Shown here one piece after another: positions 19,740 to 30,711 of a stretch of 64,000 nucleotides of DNA. The DNA comes from Bacillota bacterium. GTDB taxonomy: Bacteria; Bacillota_I; Bacilli_A; RF39; UBA660. Numbering within the stretch: the stretch's first letter is position 1; the number at the start of each line of letters is the position of its first letter. The DNA is taken from assembly GCA_015059405.1 (NCBI GenBank), contig SVAL01000003.1, positions 1 to 64,000 on the forward strand, read 5' to 3'. A program made the translations under genes and the position numbers. The notes beneath the pieces are model-generated. The model was not told the DNA's origin and made no database searches. It saw only the letters and a program-made list of their open reading frames with translations.

Positions 19740-22013
19740 CTAATCTCTTCCCATATATTTTTTACAAATATCTAAATACTTGTTAATTTCACTAATCAAA
19801 CTATCATAATTACTATTAACAAAATCAACATCATTAGCTTTACTCTTTAACTCATGTTCATAATTTATATCAGCTAAAGACATTATACCCAAATATTTAC
19901 AATCACTTTTAATTGCATGAACAAGTATTGCATAATTTGGCATATCACCAGTTTTTTTATATTCATCAAGTAAAGGTAAACGTTTTATAACCTCATCTAT
20001 AAAATCATTCATAGTATCATTATATAACTCTATATCACCAAGAAGTTCTAAACCATGTTCTACATCTATGTTATTAGACTTTAAATATTCTACGTTTTTA
20101 ACTATATCATTAGTACTTTCACTATTTGCTTTAACTGATTCTTCTACAATTTCTTCTTTCTTTTCTTCAGTAACAAGACTCTTTCCAGAAAACAACTTAT
20201 TAAACTCATTTATCATAGCTTCTTTTTCTATTGGCTTAGCTAAATAACTATCAAAACCAGCTTCTAAATATCTTTCTTTCATACCAGTAATTGCATTAGC
20301 TGTTAAAGCAAAGACAGGAATAGTAAATGAGCTATTTTCTTTTAATTTCTTAAGAGTTTGAGTACCACTCATCTTAGGCATCATATCATCCATTAATATT
20401 AAATCAAAACTAGCACCTGAATTAATTAAATCTATACATTTAAATCCACTATCACAAACTTCAACAGTTGCATTATATCTTTCTAATAGTTTTCTAGCAA
20501 CTTTTAAATTAATAGCATTATCATCAACAACCAAAATCTTTCTACCAGTTAAATCTATAGTATCAACAGATGTTTTTTCTTCTACTACAGCTACATTTTC
20601 AATTCTTTGATCAAGAGTAATAGTAAATTTAGAACCTTCTCCAAAAGTAGAATCAACTACAACAGTTCCACCCATTAGTTCAACTAATTGTTTTGTAATA
20701 GCAAGTCCAAGACCAGTACCTTCAATAGTAGTATTACGATCTTCATCAACTCTTTGGAATTTAGTAAATAGTTTATCTATACTTTCTTTCTTTATACCAC
20801 GACCAGAATCGGAAACGGTTACTATTAAACGACAAATCCCATTAGTATTAACACATTTAACATCATACTTAACAAATCCACTATCAGTATATTTATAAGC
20901 ATTAGAAAGTAAATTAGTAACTACTTTCTTTATATTAGCAGAATCTCCATATAACACATTAGGTAAATCAGGCGCGATTGTAACTTGGAAATCTAACCCC
21001 TTCTCATTCATTTTAGGAGTCATCAACTTCGCAAGACCACTAAATAAATTATTAGCATTGTAATTAGAATTAATTATTTCTAACTTACCAGCTTCAATTT
21101 TAGAAATATCAAGAATACCATTAACAATTTCCAAAAGAGTATTTGAAGCATTTATTATATCATCAGCATTTTCTTTAGCATCAGCTAAATCATTAGAATT
21201 CTTAATACAATCACTAAATCCAACAATAGCATTTAAAGGAGTACGAATCTCATGAGACATACTGCTTAAAAAATCAGTCTTAGCTGCATTAGCTTTATCA
21301 GCAGCATCACGTGCAAGTTCTAATTGTTCAATCATCTTAACATCAGGATTTTCGATAGTATGATACATCAAAAATATAATTAAACATTCTACAAAAGATA
21401 TTAAAATGATGCTTGGCTCAATTTGTTGTAAAAGACTAACAAAACTACTAATAATAATATAAGCATATATTGGATACACTTTTTTACTTTTTCTTAATTC
21501 TTTATTTGCTATAATTATAAACAAATTAATTGATATACAAATAATTGCCATTAAAAATACTACTTTTGTACTCAAACCATATGTATATAAGTATGTAGAA
21601 GACCCCTTTTCAAAATAATACTCAATAGGTAAAAAAATAGTAGAACCTATAGCAATAAACAATATTAAAAATAACAATTTATATTTTGACATACGCTTTT
21701 TAGCATCAACATTTTTACTTTTATAGGAAACCGACATTGTGTAAATAGTCAACATAGTAATCCATATTTCACACATTATTAAAAATCCTTTCGAGGAAAT
21801 AGTATTAATAATAGGAAAACTATCCATCAATCTACAAGTAAAAAGCATACTAATTTCAATAAGGCATCCAACCAATGTAATCCAAATTAAATATGAATAA
21901 ATTTTATTTTCCGAATTTTGAATTCTAGGTTTTGTATAAAAAACAATTGAAACTAAAATTAAATTCAACAAACCAGCTATAGTAAAAAAAATAAAATAAT
22001 TCATGAATATCAT
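19740..22013 (-). CDS. membrane hybrid histidine kinase (TM sensor-HisKA-HATPase-REC-Hpt)
   Basis: FLSSMSHEIRTPLNAIVGFSD; GTGLGLAITKQLVELMGG; VVDDNAINLKV...LILMDDMMPKMSG; Hpt HAIKSDCKYLG. Confidence 0.93.
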   Translation of the reverse strand: MIFMNYFIFFTIAGLLNLILVSIVFYTKPRIQNSENKIYSYLIWITLVGCLIEISMLFTCRLMDSFPIINTISSKGFLIMCEIWITMLTIYTMSVSYKSKNVDAKKRMSKYKLLFLILFIAIGSTIFLPIEYYFEKGSSTYLYTYGLSTKVVFLMAIICISINLFIIIANKELRKSKKVYPIYAYIIISSFVSLLQQIEPSIILISFVECLIIFLMYHTIENPDVKMIEQLELARDAADKANAAKTDFLSSMSHEIRTPLNAIVGFSDCIKNSNDLADAKENADDIINASNTLLEIVNGILDISKIEAGKLEIINSNYNANNLFSGLAKLMTPKMNEKGLDFQVTIAPDLPNVLYGDSANIKKVVTNLLSNAYKYTDSGFVKYDVKCVNTNGICRLIVTVSDSGRGIKKESIDKLFTKFQRVDEDRNTTIEGTGLGLAITKQLVELMGGTVVVDSTFGEGSKFTITLDQRIENVAVVEEKTSVDTIDLTGRKILVVDDNAINLKVARKLLERYNATVEVCDSGFKCIDLINSGASFDLILMDDMMPKMSGTQTLKKLKENSSFTIPVFALTANAITGMKERYLEAGFDSYLAKPIEKEAMINEFNKLFSGKSLVTEEKKEEIVEESVKANSESTNDIVKNVEYLKSNNIDVEHGLELLGDIELYNDTMNDFIDEVIKRLPLLDEYKKTGDMPNYAILVHAIKSDCKYLGIMSLADINYEHELKSKANDVDFVNSNYDSLISEINKYLDICKKYMGRD

Positions 22014-22065
22014 CTCCTACTATATATAATATAACAATTTTTTAAACAGAAAAAAAGACATATTA

Positions 22066-23893
22066 TTATGTCTTACTAGTTTTTTTCAAAACTTTTCCTT
22101 TATTTTCATTTTCTAATGCAACAAAATCTACTTTACCAATATTTGTTAATGGTAGGCTATCCCTAAAATTATAGTTTACTGGTTTAAAATAATCAGGCAA
22201 CCCCTCTTTAACAATAAACTCATCTAATTCTTTTTCAATTGTTGTTTCATCTATATCATTATTACTTTTTAATACAATATGAGCAAAAGGAGCCTTATCA
22301 TCAACAATATCATCAACCGCAACCACTGCACAAGCTTCAACAAGCGGATGTTTTAAAAAGACATTTTCTATTTCAGAAGGGAATACCTTAAATCCACTTC
22401 TTATTATCATTCTCTTAATTCGATCCTTTATATAAATAAAACCATCTTTCGAAACATAACCAATATCTCCTGAATGAATCCATACCTTTCCATCATCATG
22501 AAGCTTAAGTACATCATCAGTAGCTACCTCATTGTTATAATAACCAATCATAACTGTTGGAGAATAAATACAAATTTCACCTAAAGTTTCAATAGGAAGT
22601 TCTTCACCACTAACAGGATCAAAAGAAGCAATAACAGTATCAACTAAAGGAATACCATTACTACCAATTTCATTTGCCGTATTAAAAGAACAAGTTGCAC
22701 ATGAACTGGCTTCAGTCATACTATAACCTTTACTAATAGTAATATTTCCATTATTAGCTAAAATTTTATTATTCATTTTCTTTTCAAACTCTTCTTTTGT
22801 AGGCATACCACCCATAAGCATTGCTTTTACATTTGAATAATTAATGCTATCAACGTTTAATAGAGGTTCATAGTATGTCTGAATTCCCATAATAACTGAT
22901 GGATTATTTTTTTTCATCAACTTTATTATATCTTCAGGAGAAAACTTTGGAATCAATATAGAATCCCAACCTAGAGATACAGGAGCATGCATACCTAAAG
23001 CAAGACCGTAAGCAACAAAAGGAACTAATACATTTAAAAATTTATCGTTTTCTTTTATTTCTATCAGACAATTACTTACTTGATGAACCACAGAATTTAA
23101 ATTATCATTTGATAGTAATACACCTTTGGGAACACCCGTAGTACCACCAGTATGAACCATAACAGCTGGATAATTTTTTTCATATTCAACAGCATTTGTT
23201 TTTACACCTCTAGAATATGTTTTTACAAAATCATCCCATTTTATATATTTTTCTGAGTATCTATTATTTATTTTTGAAATTTTATCTAAGAACTTTAATG
23301 CAAAAGGAGCAGAATTAGCACCGGATAATAAAATAACCTTTTTAATATTTGTATCACAAATAGCTTGTTCAACGTTACCATAGCACAAATCTAAAGAAAC
23401 TAAAAAATCAGAATTTACTTCATTTAAATAATTAGTAATTCCCTTTGGATTGCTTCTTAAATCAATCATGTTTGGTATAGCACCTAATTTATTTAACGCA
23501 TAAAAAGAATATACTACCTCAGGAGCATTTACAACCATAAAAGTAACAATATCCCCTTTATCTACTCCAATACCCTTGTAAGCACATGCAACTTTATCAA
23601 CATTTTTCAATAAATCTCTAAAAGTAATTTTATTTCCAAAATATTCGATTGCAATAGCATTTGGAGTCTTATTAACGCGTTCAACCAAAGCTTCATAACA
23701 AGTCATTTGTTCACTATTTGCTAGAATTTGACTTTCGCTATAATACTTCAACCAAGGCTTATCTATTGATGCATAACCAGTTGGTGGTCCTTGTACTTTA
23801 CCTAAAGCTAAATCTCTTAAATATAAATCTCTTAATTTTTTTTCGTTTACACTTAAATTTGCTATTTTCTTTTTATATTCCTTTAAGTCCATA
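22066..23893 (-). CDS. AMP-dependent acyl-CoA synthetase/ligase
   Basis: AMP-binding motif VMVHTGGTTGVPKGVLLS, HSGDIGYVSKDGFIYIKDRIKRMIIRSGFKV. Confidence 0.92.
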
Positions 23894-24050
23894 TATATTC
23901 CCCCAATCACTTATTATTATAGCAACAATTAGTATTTATATGCAATTTTTAGACTTTTTATTGTTACTAAAACACATTATTTATAATTTATTTTTGTTTC
24001 GAATATATTTTTTTGATACCAAAACATCATTTCCATCCAAAATTATACAC

Positions 24051-24695
24051 TTATTTAACACAAATTACTTCAATTAAGTTATTTCTAACTGTAACTTCTA
24101 CAGTTCTTTCATAATCAGCATATAACTTTTCATCATAATCTTTTATACTTTTTATATTAAAACCACTACTAATAATAGCATCACTAATACTATCAATATT
24201 ATGAAATCTTCTTTTATCTATTCTGCCAGTAAAAGTCTTATGTTCAGTCATACCCGTTTCTTTATCATAACTGATAAATCCATCATGAGCTTCATCACAT
24301 TTATCACTTCTAACAACTATATATAATAATCCTTCTTTTTTTAATATTCTTCTAAATTCTTTTAAAACTCCTAAAAGTTCTTTATCTGTTAAATAATGAA
24401 GAACAAGTCTAGCATATATATAATCAAAATAATCATCACTATATATATTATCATCTCTTACATCTTCTAATTTTAAATTAATTCTACTAGAAAGATTTTT
24501 ATCTTCAATTATTTTTTTAGTACCATCTAGTCCCTTCTCATCTATAGTAGTAGCAACAACAACACCTTCAAATTTATTTAACATTTCCACTTCAGCATTA
24601 CCATTAGTACTAATACCAACAGATAATATATTTTTCATACTATTATTTATTAAATTTAAACCATCTATTTCACTAATAGAAAACTTATCTTCCAT
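24051..24695 (-). CDS. class I SAM-dependent methyltransferase
   Basis: ILSVGISTNGNAE, DYFDYIYARLVLHYLTDKELLGVLKEFRRILKKEGLLYIVV. Confidence 0.8.
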   Translation of the reverse strand: MEDKFSISEIDGLNLINNSMKNILSVGISTNGNAEVEMLNKFEGVVVATTIDEKGLDGTKKIIEDKNLSSRINLKLEDVRDDNIYSDDYFDYIYARLVLHYLTDKELLGVLKEFRRILKKEGLLYIVVRSDKCDEAHDGFISYDKETGMTEHKTFTGRIDKRRFHNIDSISDAIISSGFNIKSIKDYDEKLYADYERTVEVTVRNNLIEVICVK

Positions 24696-24704
24696 AAAAA
24701 CCTC

Positions 24705-25598
24705 CTATAAATAAGAAATAATACAAAGTCCAATTATTATTAAAACAAAAATACAAAAGAAATTTAATGTTTTTATTCGAAACTCTAAAAACTTAACATC
24801 TTGTTCAGAAAGTACTTCTCCAGTTGATCTATCTTTATATATAAGCATACTCTCATTAAGTTTATTTTCCTTACCAATATTATTATAAATAACCTTCTTT
24901 TTAACATCATATCCTTCTTGATATTCAACAATTGGATAATAGTATTCATTAACCTTCCCGTCATTTAAAGTAACCTTTTTCTTTATATCTATAATCTTTC
25001 CTACAATAGCAGTATAACCACCTGATTTTATTAAATTAACTTTGGACTTATGTTTTTCTTTTCTTTTATTTAACAATAGATATATAGAAAGTAAAAATAT
25101 TACTAATACCCCACATTCTATAATCTTATACTTTTCTCCTAATAAAGCCACAAAATTCAAAGTAAAAGCAAGCAATCCAAAACAACAAATAATTGTACCA
25201 ACCCAAAATACAATTTGATGCCATTTTAATATAGCTGTATTAAAATTATCTACTATACCTTTTGGTGGAGGAGTTAAAATTGATTTAATCTTACCATCAA
25301 CTACTTCAACATCTATAACAGTATCAACATCATACTCATAATCACTATAAAAATCTTCCATAGTATAACTACTTTGATACATATAAACAAGGCCTAAAAT
25401 ATAAGTGTTTTTCTTAAAATAATCATCATTACTTCTTTCTTCTTCAACTCTAACACTACTAACAGTAGCCTTAGTCGCATTAGCAAATTTACTTTTTTCT
25501 TTTTTCTTCAAACTATAACTAAATCTTAATAATAATAAACCTACTATCTCAATAGGTAATAAACCAAAAAATAATTCCAAAATAGCTGTACTATTCAT
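24705..25598 (-). CDS. membrane protein, DUF3592-like
   Basis: N-terminal, central and C-terminal TM segments with two beta-rich soluble segments (YYYPIVEYQ...). Confidence 0.5.
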   Translation of the reverse strand: MNSTAILELFFGLLPIEIVGLLLLRFSYSLKKKEKSKFANATKATVSSVRVEEERSNDDYFKKNTYILGLVYMYQSSYTMEDFYSDYEYDVDTVIDVEVVDGKIKSILTPPPKGIVDNFNTAILKWHQIVFWVGTIICCFGLLAFTLNFVALLGEKYKIIECGVLVIFLLSIYLLLNKRKEKHKSKVNLIKSGGYTAIVGKIIDIKKKVTLNDGKVNEYYYPIVEYQEGYDVKKKVIYNNIGKENKLNESMLIYKDRSTGEVLSEQDVKFLEFRIKTLNFFCIFVLIIIGLCIISYL

Positions 25599-25650
25599 AT
25601 TATCACCACAATATAATTATAACTTATAAATAAAAAAGAGAAAATATTAA

Positions 25651-26082
25651 TTATTTTCTCTTAACTTTAACTCCACCATTAACTTGATTAACTATAGACT
25701 CAACTAATTCTCTTTGTTTTAATGGTCTACCTAATTTCTTTTCCAACTCTTCTTGTGGTCTAAAATCAAACATTTTTCTCGCATATTCATATTGATTTCT
25801 AGCTTCACTTCCCTCAATAGATATCGCATCTAAATCAGATTCCAAAAGTTGTGTTTGATTAAATATACCATGTCTTTTTAATCTTTCTATATATTCTTTA
25901 TCTATATTTAATTGATCAACTAAAAACAAATCATTTAAAGACTTACCTTTTCTCTCTTCTCTTTCTTTTCTTATTCTTTCTATTTCCAAAACTATATCTT
26001 CTTTAGATTCCATAAGTAATAAACTTTGAACAATTTCTAATCCTTCATCACTAAATCTTTCTAAATCTTCTATCTTAGCCAT
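25651..26082 (-). CDS. hypothetical protein
   Basis: Intact ORF; helical; LKRHGIFNQTQLLESD resembles an alpha-CTD/HhH-like helix pair. Confidence 0.55.
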   Translation of the reverse strand: MAKIEDLERFSDEGLEIVQSLLLMESKEDIVLEIERIRKEREERKGKSLNDLFLVDQLNIDKEYIERLKRHGIFNQTQLLESDLDAISIEGSEARNQYEYARKMFDFRPQEELEKKLGRPLKQRELVESIVNQVNGGVKVKRK

Positions 26083-26167
26083 ACTAATACCCCCTCATTA
26101 GTGCTCATATTATACCATAAAATCCAAAAAATATCAAGAAACAAAAAAAGAGTTAGAAACTCTAACT

Positions 26168-27385
26168 CTATCTAGCAGTCCATTTTACATATGCTTTAGG
26201 GAAACTAATAAATGTTCTTGGACCTTTATATCCTTTTTTATATTGAGCTTCTGCAAAAGCAACATATTTATTCCAAGATCCACAATTCTTATCAGCTGGA
26301 TCAAATACAGCACACTTATTAATCTCAAAGTGCAAATGTGGACCAGTACTAATACCAGTATTTCCTACATAACCAAGCCATGTATCAGTAGTTACTTTTG
26401 TTCCATCTTTAATTTTAGGATTATAAGAACTCATATGACAATAAAATGAAGAATAATACTTCTTTTCTGGCGTATAATAATGTTTAATTATTATACACAA
26501 AGCACCTGCTGCATCTTTAAATCTATAAGCTGTACCTGGTGCTGATGCATAAACTTTTGTCTTATAAGGATTAGTATTAGTTATATCTACTCCTTTATGT
26601 AAAGATCTTGTTGTTTTTCCGTTATATGTCAATGTACGCATACCATAATCACTTGTAATCCATCCAGATATTAATGGCCTTTTAAATGATCCTGTTGTTG
26701 CTTCAACTGCACAATCTTTACCAATAACATCATTATCTTTACATTTCAAATCTTCGTAATGCTTAATTTGTTTCTTATACAATTCAATTTGTTTACTAGC
26801 ACTTAATCCTGCCTCAGCTAAAATCGACTTATCTTCACCCAAAGAAACAATTAAATCCTCTAGTTGTGATCTTTTCTCATTTAATTCTTTTTCTTTTTTA
26901 TTTATTTCTTTTTCTCTTTGTTCACTTTTCTTAATTAAATTATTTAATTCTTTTATACTCTCTTCATTATAATTAGTAATTTGTTCAACAACAGCCATAC
27001 GATAAATTAAATCAGTAGTAGTATCAGCTCCAAAAGCATATTCCAAATACACATTCTCTCCACCTGATAATTGTAAATACTCTACTAATTTTTTTGTTTC
27101 TAATTCTTTAGCTGCAATTTCTTCTTCATATAAAATCTTATCTTCATTTAATATCGCTATTTCTGATGACATACTAATCATTTCAGCTCTAATATTTTCA
27201 ATTTCTTTATTAGTTTGTTTTATCTCATCTTCTGTCTTATTAATACCCGCTTGACTTTCAGCATATTTATCTTGATATTGTTTTAATAACTTTTTATAAT
27301 CTGCTAAAGTAACAGCTTTAGCTGGTGTTGGTAATAAACTTAAAAAGGTACCTATTATTAATAATAATCCAACTAATCTCTTCAT
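26168..27385 (-). CDS. murein hydrolase activator/M23 peptidase with N-terminal coiled coil
   Basis: Signal peptide, long coiled coil, M23 motifs LHKGVDIT and GPHLHFEI; directly downstream of ftsEX. Confidence 0.92.
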   Translation of the reverse strand: MKRLVGLLLIIGTFLSLLPTPAKAVTLADYKKLLKQYQDKYAESQAGINKTEDEIKQTNKEIENIRAEMISMSSEIAILNEDKILYEEEIAAKELETKKLVEYLQLSGGENVYLEYAFGADTTTDLIYRMAVVEQITNYNEESIKELNNLIKKSEQREKEINKKEKELNEKRSQLEDLIVSLGEDKSILAEAGLSASKQIELYKKQIKHYEDLKCKDNDVIGKDCAVEATTGSFKRPLISGWITSDYGMRTLTYNGKTTRSLHKGVDITNTNPYKTKVYASAPGTAYRFKDAAGALCIIIKHYYTPEKKYYSSFYCHMSSYNPKIKDGTKVTTDTWLGYVGNTGISTGPHLHFEINKCAVFDPADKNCGSWNKYVAFAEAQYKKGYKGPRTFISFPKAYVKWTAR

Positions 27386-27386
27386 A

Positions 27387-28289
27387 TTATACCTTTAAAT
27401 ACTTTCTAACAGCTCTACTACTACCAATCATTCCAACTACAACACCGATAGCTAAAACAACTAACGAAACTATATATATAAATGGTTGCGGATTAATAAG
27501 CTTAATTAAATTAGAAAATAATACTCCATCAAAATGCGCATACAAATATGTATATCCATAAATAATTAATAATATTGGTATTATTGAACCTATCATTCCA
27601 ATAACCATTCCTTCTACTACAAAAGGATATTTAATTGAAAAGTTAGATGCACCAACTAATCTCATAATAGATATTTCTCTTTTTCTTGAGAAAATAGTAA
27701 GTTTAATTGTATTAACAATCAAAAATATATTTACTAAAATTAACGCAATAACAATAACAATAGTAACCTTTTCTATCATATCAAAAGCACTAAGCATCTT
27801 TTCAACCATGCTTTCACCATAATTAACAGTATCAATAAGTTCAATACCTTTAATTTCTTTTACAGTATCCTTAATATTCTCAAGTTTCTTTACCTTAATA
27901 GTAAAACTATCTTTTAATGGTAATTCATCATCATCCCAATCACCCATAACACTAGCTAAAACATCAGATTCTTTCATCATTTCTTCTTTTGCTTGTTCTT
28001 TAGTCTTAGGAGTAACTGTATCAACATTATCTATTTCTTTAATTTTTTCATATAAATTCGTAAACTCCAAATCTGTTGCCTTTGATTTAACAAATACAAC
28101 GATAGTTACATCTTTTTTTATACTTTCAGTAAAACTATTTACATTTAATGACGCTACTAATGATATAGCAACAACTATTAACGTAATACTTATACATGAT
28201 ACAGATGCAATAGATAAAGAAAAGTTTCTAAAAACACTTTTGAAGGCATCTCTAATACCTCTAAACAACATTCTAATTAGCTTCATCAT
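27387..28289 (-). CDS. ftsX: cell division protein FtsX
   Basis: FtsX permease topology, KKREISIMRLVGASN; adjacent to ftsE; start 28289 preferred. Confidence 0.93.
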   Translation of the reverse strand: MMKLIRMLFRGIRDAFKSVFRNFSLSIASVSCISITLIVVAISLVASLNVNSFTESIKKDVTIVVFVKSKATDLEFTNLYEKIKEIDNVDTVTPKTKEQAKEEMMKESDVLASVMGDWDDDELPLKDSFTIKVKKLENIKDTVKEIKGIELIDTVNYGESMVEKMLSAFDMIEKVTIVIVIALILVNIFLIVNTIKLTIFSRKREISIMRLVGASNFSIKYPFVVEGMVIGMIGSIIPILLIIYGYTYLYAHFDGVLFSNLIKLINPQPFIYIVSLVVLAIGVVVGMIGSSRAVRKYLKV

Positions 28290-28971
28290 AATACTTCCCT
28301 TTCTCATAGTCCTTTATTAAATATCCATCTTTCAATACAAGAACTCTTTTCTTAAGTTTATTAACTATATCTCTATCATGTGTAGCCATTATTACTGTTG
28401 TACCAGTTGTTTTGTTAATATTTTCTATTAACTTAACTATTTCCATACTCATTTCAGGATCCAAATTCCCTGTAGGTTCATCACAAATAAGTAATTTAGG
28501 ATTATTTACAATCGCTCTTGCAATTGCAACTCTTTGTTGTTCTCCACCACTTAATTGATCTGGATAAACCCTAGTTTTAGATTTAAGTCCTACTAACTCT
28601 ATTGCTTTTAAAGTCTTTTCTCGTATTTCACTTTTCTTAGCACCAATACACTCTAATGCAAAAGATACATTCTCATATACTGTAAGTTTAGGAAGCAATC
28701 TATAATCTTGGAACACTATCCCTAACTTTCTTCTAAGTTTATAAACCTTACTATTTCTTAACTTAGCAACATTTAAACCACCTAGTATAATAGAACCACT
28801 ACTTGGTTTAATTTCTCTATATAACATCTTTATAAAAGTAGATTTACCACTTCCACTTCCACCTATTACAAAGACAAAATCTCCTTTTTTAATTTTAACA
28901 GATAAATCATGAATAGCATTAACACCATTCTTATATCTAATATTAACGTTACTTATACTAATTAATTCCAT
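28273..28971 (-). CDS. ftsE: cell division ATP-binding protein FtsE
   Basis: GGSGSGKST, LSGGEQQRVAIARA, LICDEPTGNLDP. Confidence 0.95.
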   Translation of the reverse strand: MELISISNVNIRYKNGVNAIHDLSVKIKKGDFVFVIGGSGSGKSTFIKMLYREIKPSSGSIILGGLNVAKLRNSKVYKLRRKLGIVFQDYRLLPKLTVYENVSFALECIGAKKSEIREKTLKAIELVGLKSKTRVYPDQLSGGEQQRVAIARAIVNNPKLLICDEPTGNLDPEMSMEIVKLIENINKTTGTTVIMATHDRDIVNKLKKRVLVLKDGYLIKDYEKGKYYDEAN

Positions 28972-29029
28972 TTTTCACCGCCTGCACTTCAACCTATTTT
29001 ATTTGGTTTAATTATAACATGTTTTTGCC

Positions 29030-29875
29030 TTAAATACCACCCTGCAATTGATAAGAATCAGTAACCACAAAGAATACATCTTTATCAATCTTCTTAGCAC
29101 CCTCAGTAAGTTTATAATAATCCCTAGTAGGTATAACTGTCATAAGCGCTCTTCTTTGTTTCTTTGAATCTTTCTCATTAACAAAGAACACAGTAACACC
29201 ATGACCTAAATCTTTTCTAATAAACTCTGTCATTTTTTCTTCTTCACTAGTAATAATAATAAAAGATTTATTAGATGAAATTCCTAATAATATTCTATCA
29301 ACTACTAAACTACTAATAAATAGTACAACTATTCCCAATAGTGAAGATGATAACCCAAAAACAAATACACCAGCTATTAATATTAAAGCATTTAAACAAA
29401 AATTAACTTTCGCAATAGGAAATTTAAATATTTTATTAATCATCTGACTAATTTGAATAACTCCACCTTGACTAAAACCAATCTTACAAACAGAACCAAT
29501 CACAAACCCAGATATAATCCCAGCAAAAATTCCTACTAATAAACTATCACTTGCTTGTAGAAAAGATATACTAGATATACCTGATGTAATAGATACAAAA
29601 AAAGGATAAATTAAAATTGCTACTACTGAACTAGAAGATTTTTCTATTCCTAAAACTACAAAACTAAATATTAATATAATCGCATTAAATATCAATATAA
29701 ATATCGCAGGATCAATCCCTAATAATTCTTCTATTATAATAGATAAACCATTTCCTCCACCAGAAATAATATTATTAGGATTTAAAAACAAATTATAATT
29801 AATAGCCGATATAAACATCAAAACAATTAACCAAAAATATCTAAAAACATTCTTAATTACTTTCTTTTTACTCAT
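29030..29875 (-). CDS. YitT family membrane protein (paralogue 1)
   Basis: NPNNIISGGGNGLSIIIEELLG; DUF2179 C-terminal domain. Confidence 0.88.
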   Translation of the reverse strand: MSKKKVIKNVFRYFWLIVLMFISAINYNLFLNPNNIISGGGNGLSIIIEELLGIDPAIFILIFNAIILIFSFVVLGIEKSSSSVVAILIYPFFVSITSGISSISFLQASDSLLVGIFAGIISGFVIGSVCKIGFSQGGVIQISQMINKIFKFPIAKVNFCLNALILIAGVFVFGLSSSLLGIVVLFISSLVVDRILLGISSNKSFIIITSEEEKMTEFIRKDLGHGVTVFFVNEKDSKKQRRALMTVIPTRDYYKLTEGAKKIDKDVFFVVTDSYQLQGGI

Positions 29876-30710
29876 AACTATATCCTCCTTTAGTTTCATA
29901 TGTATTATTTACTGATAAAAATGCCTTCTTATCAATTTTTCTTATACCATCATAAACTAATCTATAATCCCTAGATGTAACCACACAATATATAACATCT
30001 TTACCATTCTCTGTCATTAACCTAACACTTTTTACAAATGATAAACTATTTAAAAACTCATTAACCGCATCATACTTATATGGAATAATACATAATAACT
30101 TAGAATCTGATATTCCAATAACCAATTTATCACTAAGTCTACTCATAATAAATAAAATAATTAAAGAATACATAAGTCTTTGAAATCCAAATACTAAAGC
30201 CCCTACAAAAATAATTACTCCTTCAACCATTACCATCAAACTACCAGTACTCTTCTTAATATACTTTTCAATTATCCAATATAAAATATCAGTACCTCCT
30301 GTTGAAAACCCAACTTTATATACAAGTCCAACTGCTACACCCACTAATATTGAACAATAAATACTAGATAGCAATAACGAAATATCTAAAGTAATTAAAT
30401 TCGTGAAATAAGAAGTTATTTCTATAAAAACAGGCAATAAAAACGTAGATGCAACCGAACTATACATTCTATCTTTATTACAAAAAATAAATCCTATTAT
30501 AAGTAAAAATGTAGATAAGACAGAAACAGTTAAAGACGTATCTAAACCTAAAAACTTATACAAAATAATTGATATCCCACTAACTCCTCCAACTACAAAG
30601 TTATTAGGAACCATAAACAAATTAAAAGCAAATGCATATAAAAACAAACCTATACATAAAATCGCATATCTTTTTATATAATTAAATATTTTATCTTTAC
30701 TTAACTTCAT
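29868..30710 (-). CDS. YitT family membrane protein (paralogue 2)
   Basis: VPNNFVVGGVSGISIILYKFLG; C-terminal DUF2179-like domain. Confidence 0.9.
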   Translation of the reverse strand: MKLSKDKIFNYIKRYAILCIGLFLYAFAFNLFMVPNNFVVGGVSGISIILYKFLGLDTSLTVSVLSTFLLIIGFIFCNKDRMYSSVASTFLLPVFIEITSYFTNLITLDISLLLSSIYCSILVGVAVGLVYKVGFSTGGTDILYWIIEKYIKKSTGSLMVMVEGVIIFVGALVFGFQRLMYSLIILFIMSRLSDKLVIGISDSKLLCIIPYKYDAVNEFLNSLSFVKSVRLMTENGKDVIYCVVTSRDYRLVYDGIRKIDKKAFLSVNNTYETKGGYSYE

Positions 30711-30711
30711 A

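Noticed and set aside
29030-30710. Tandem YitT paralogues as an unusual system
   Set aside because: Adjacent YitT family genes are common in Firmicutes; noted only as features
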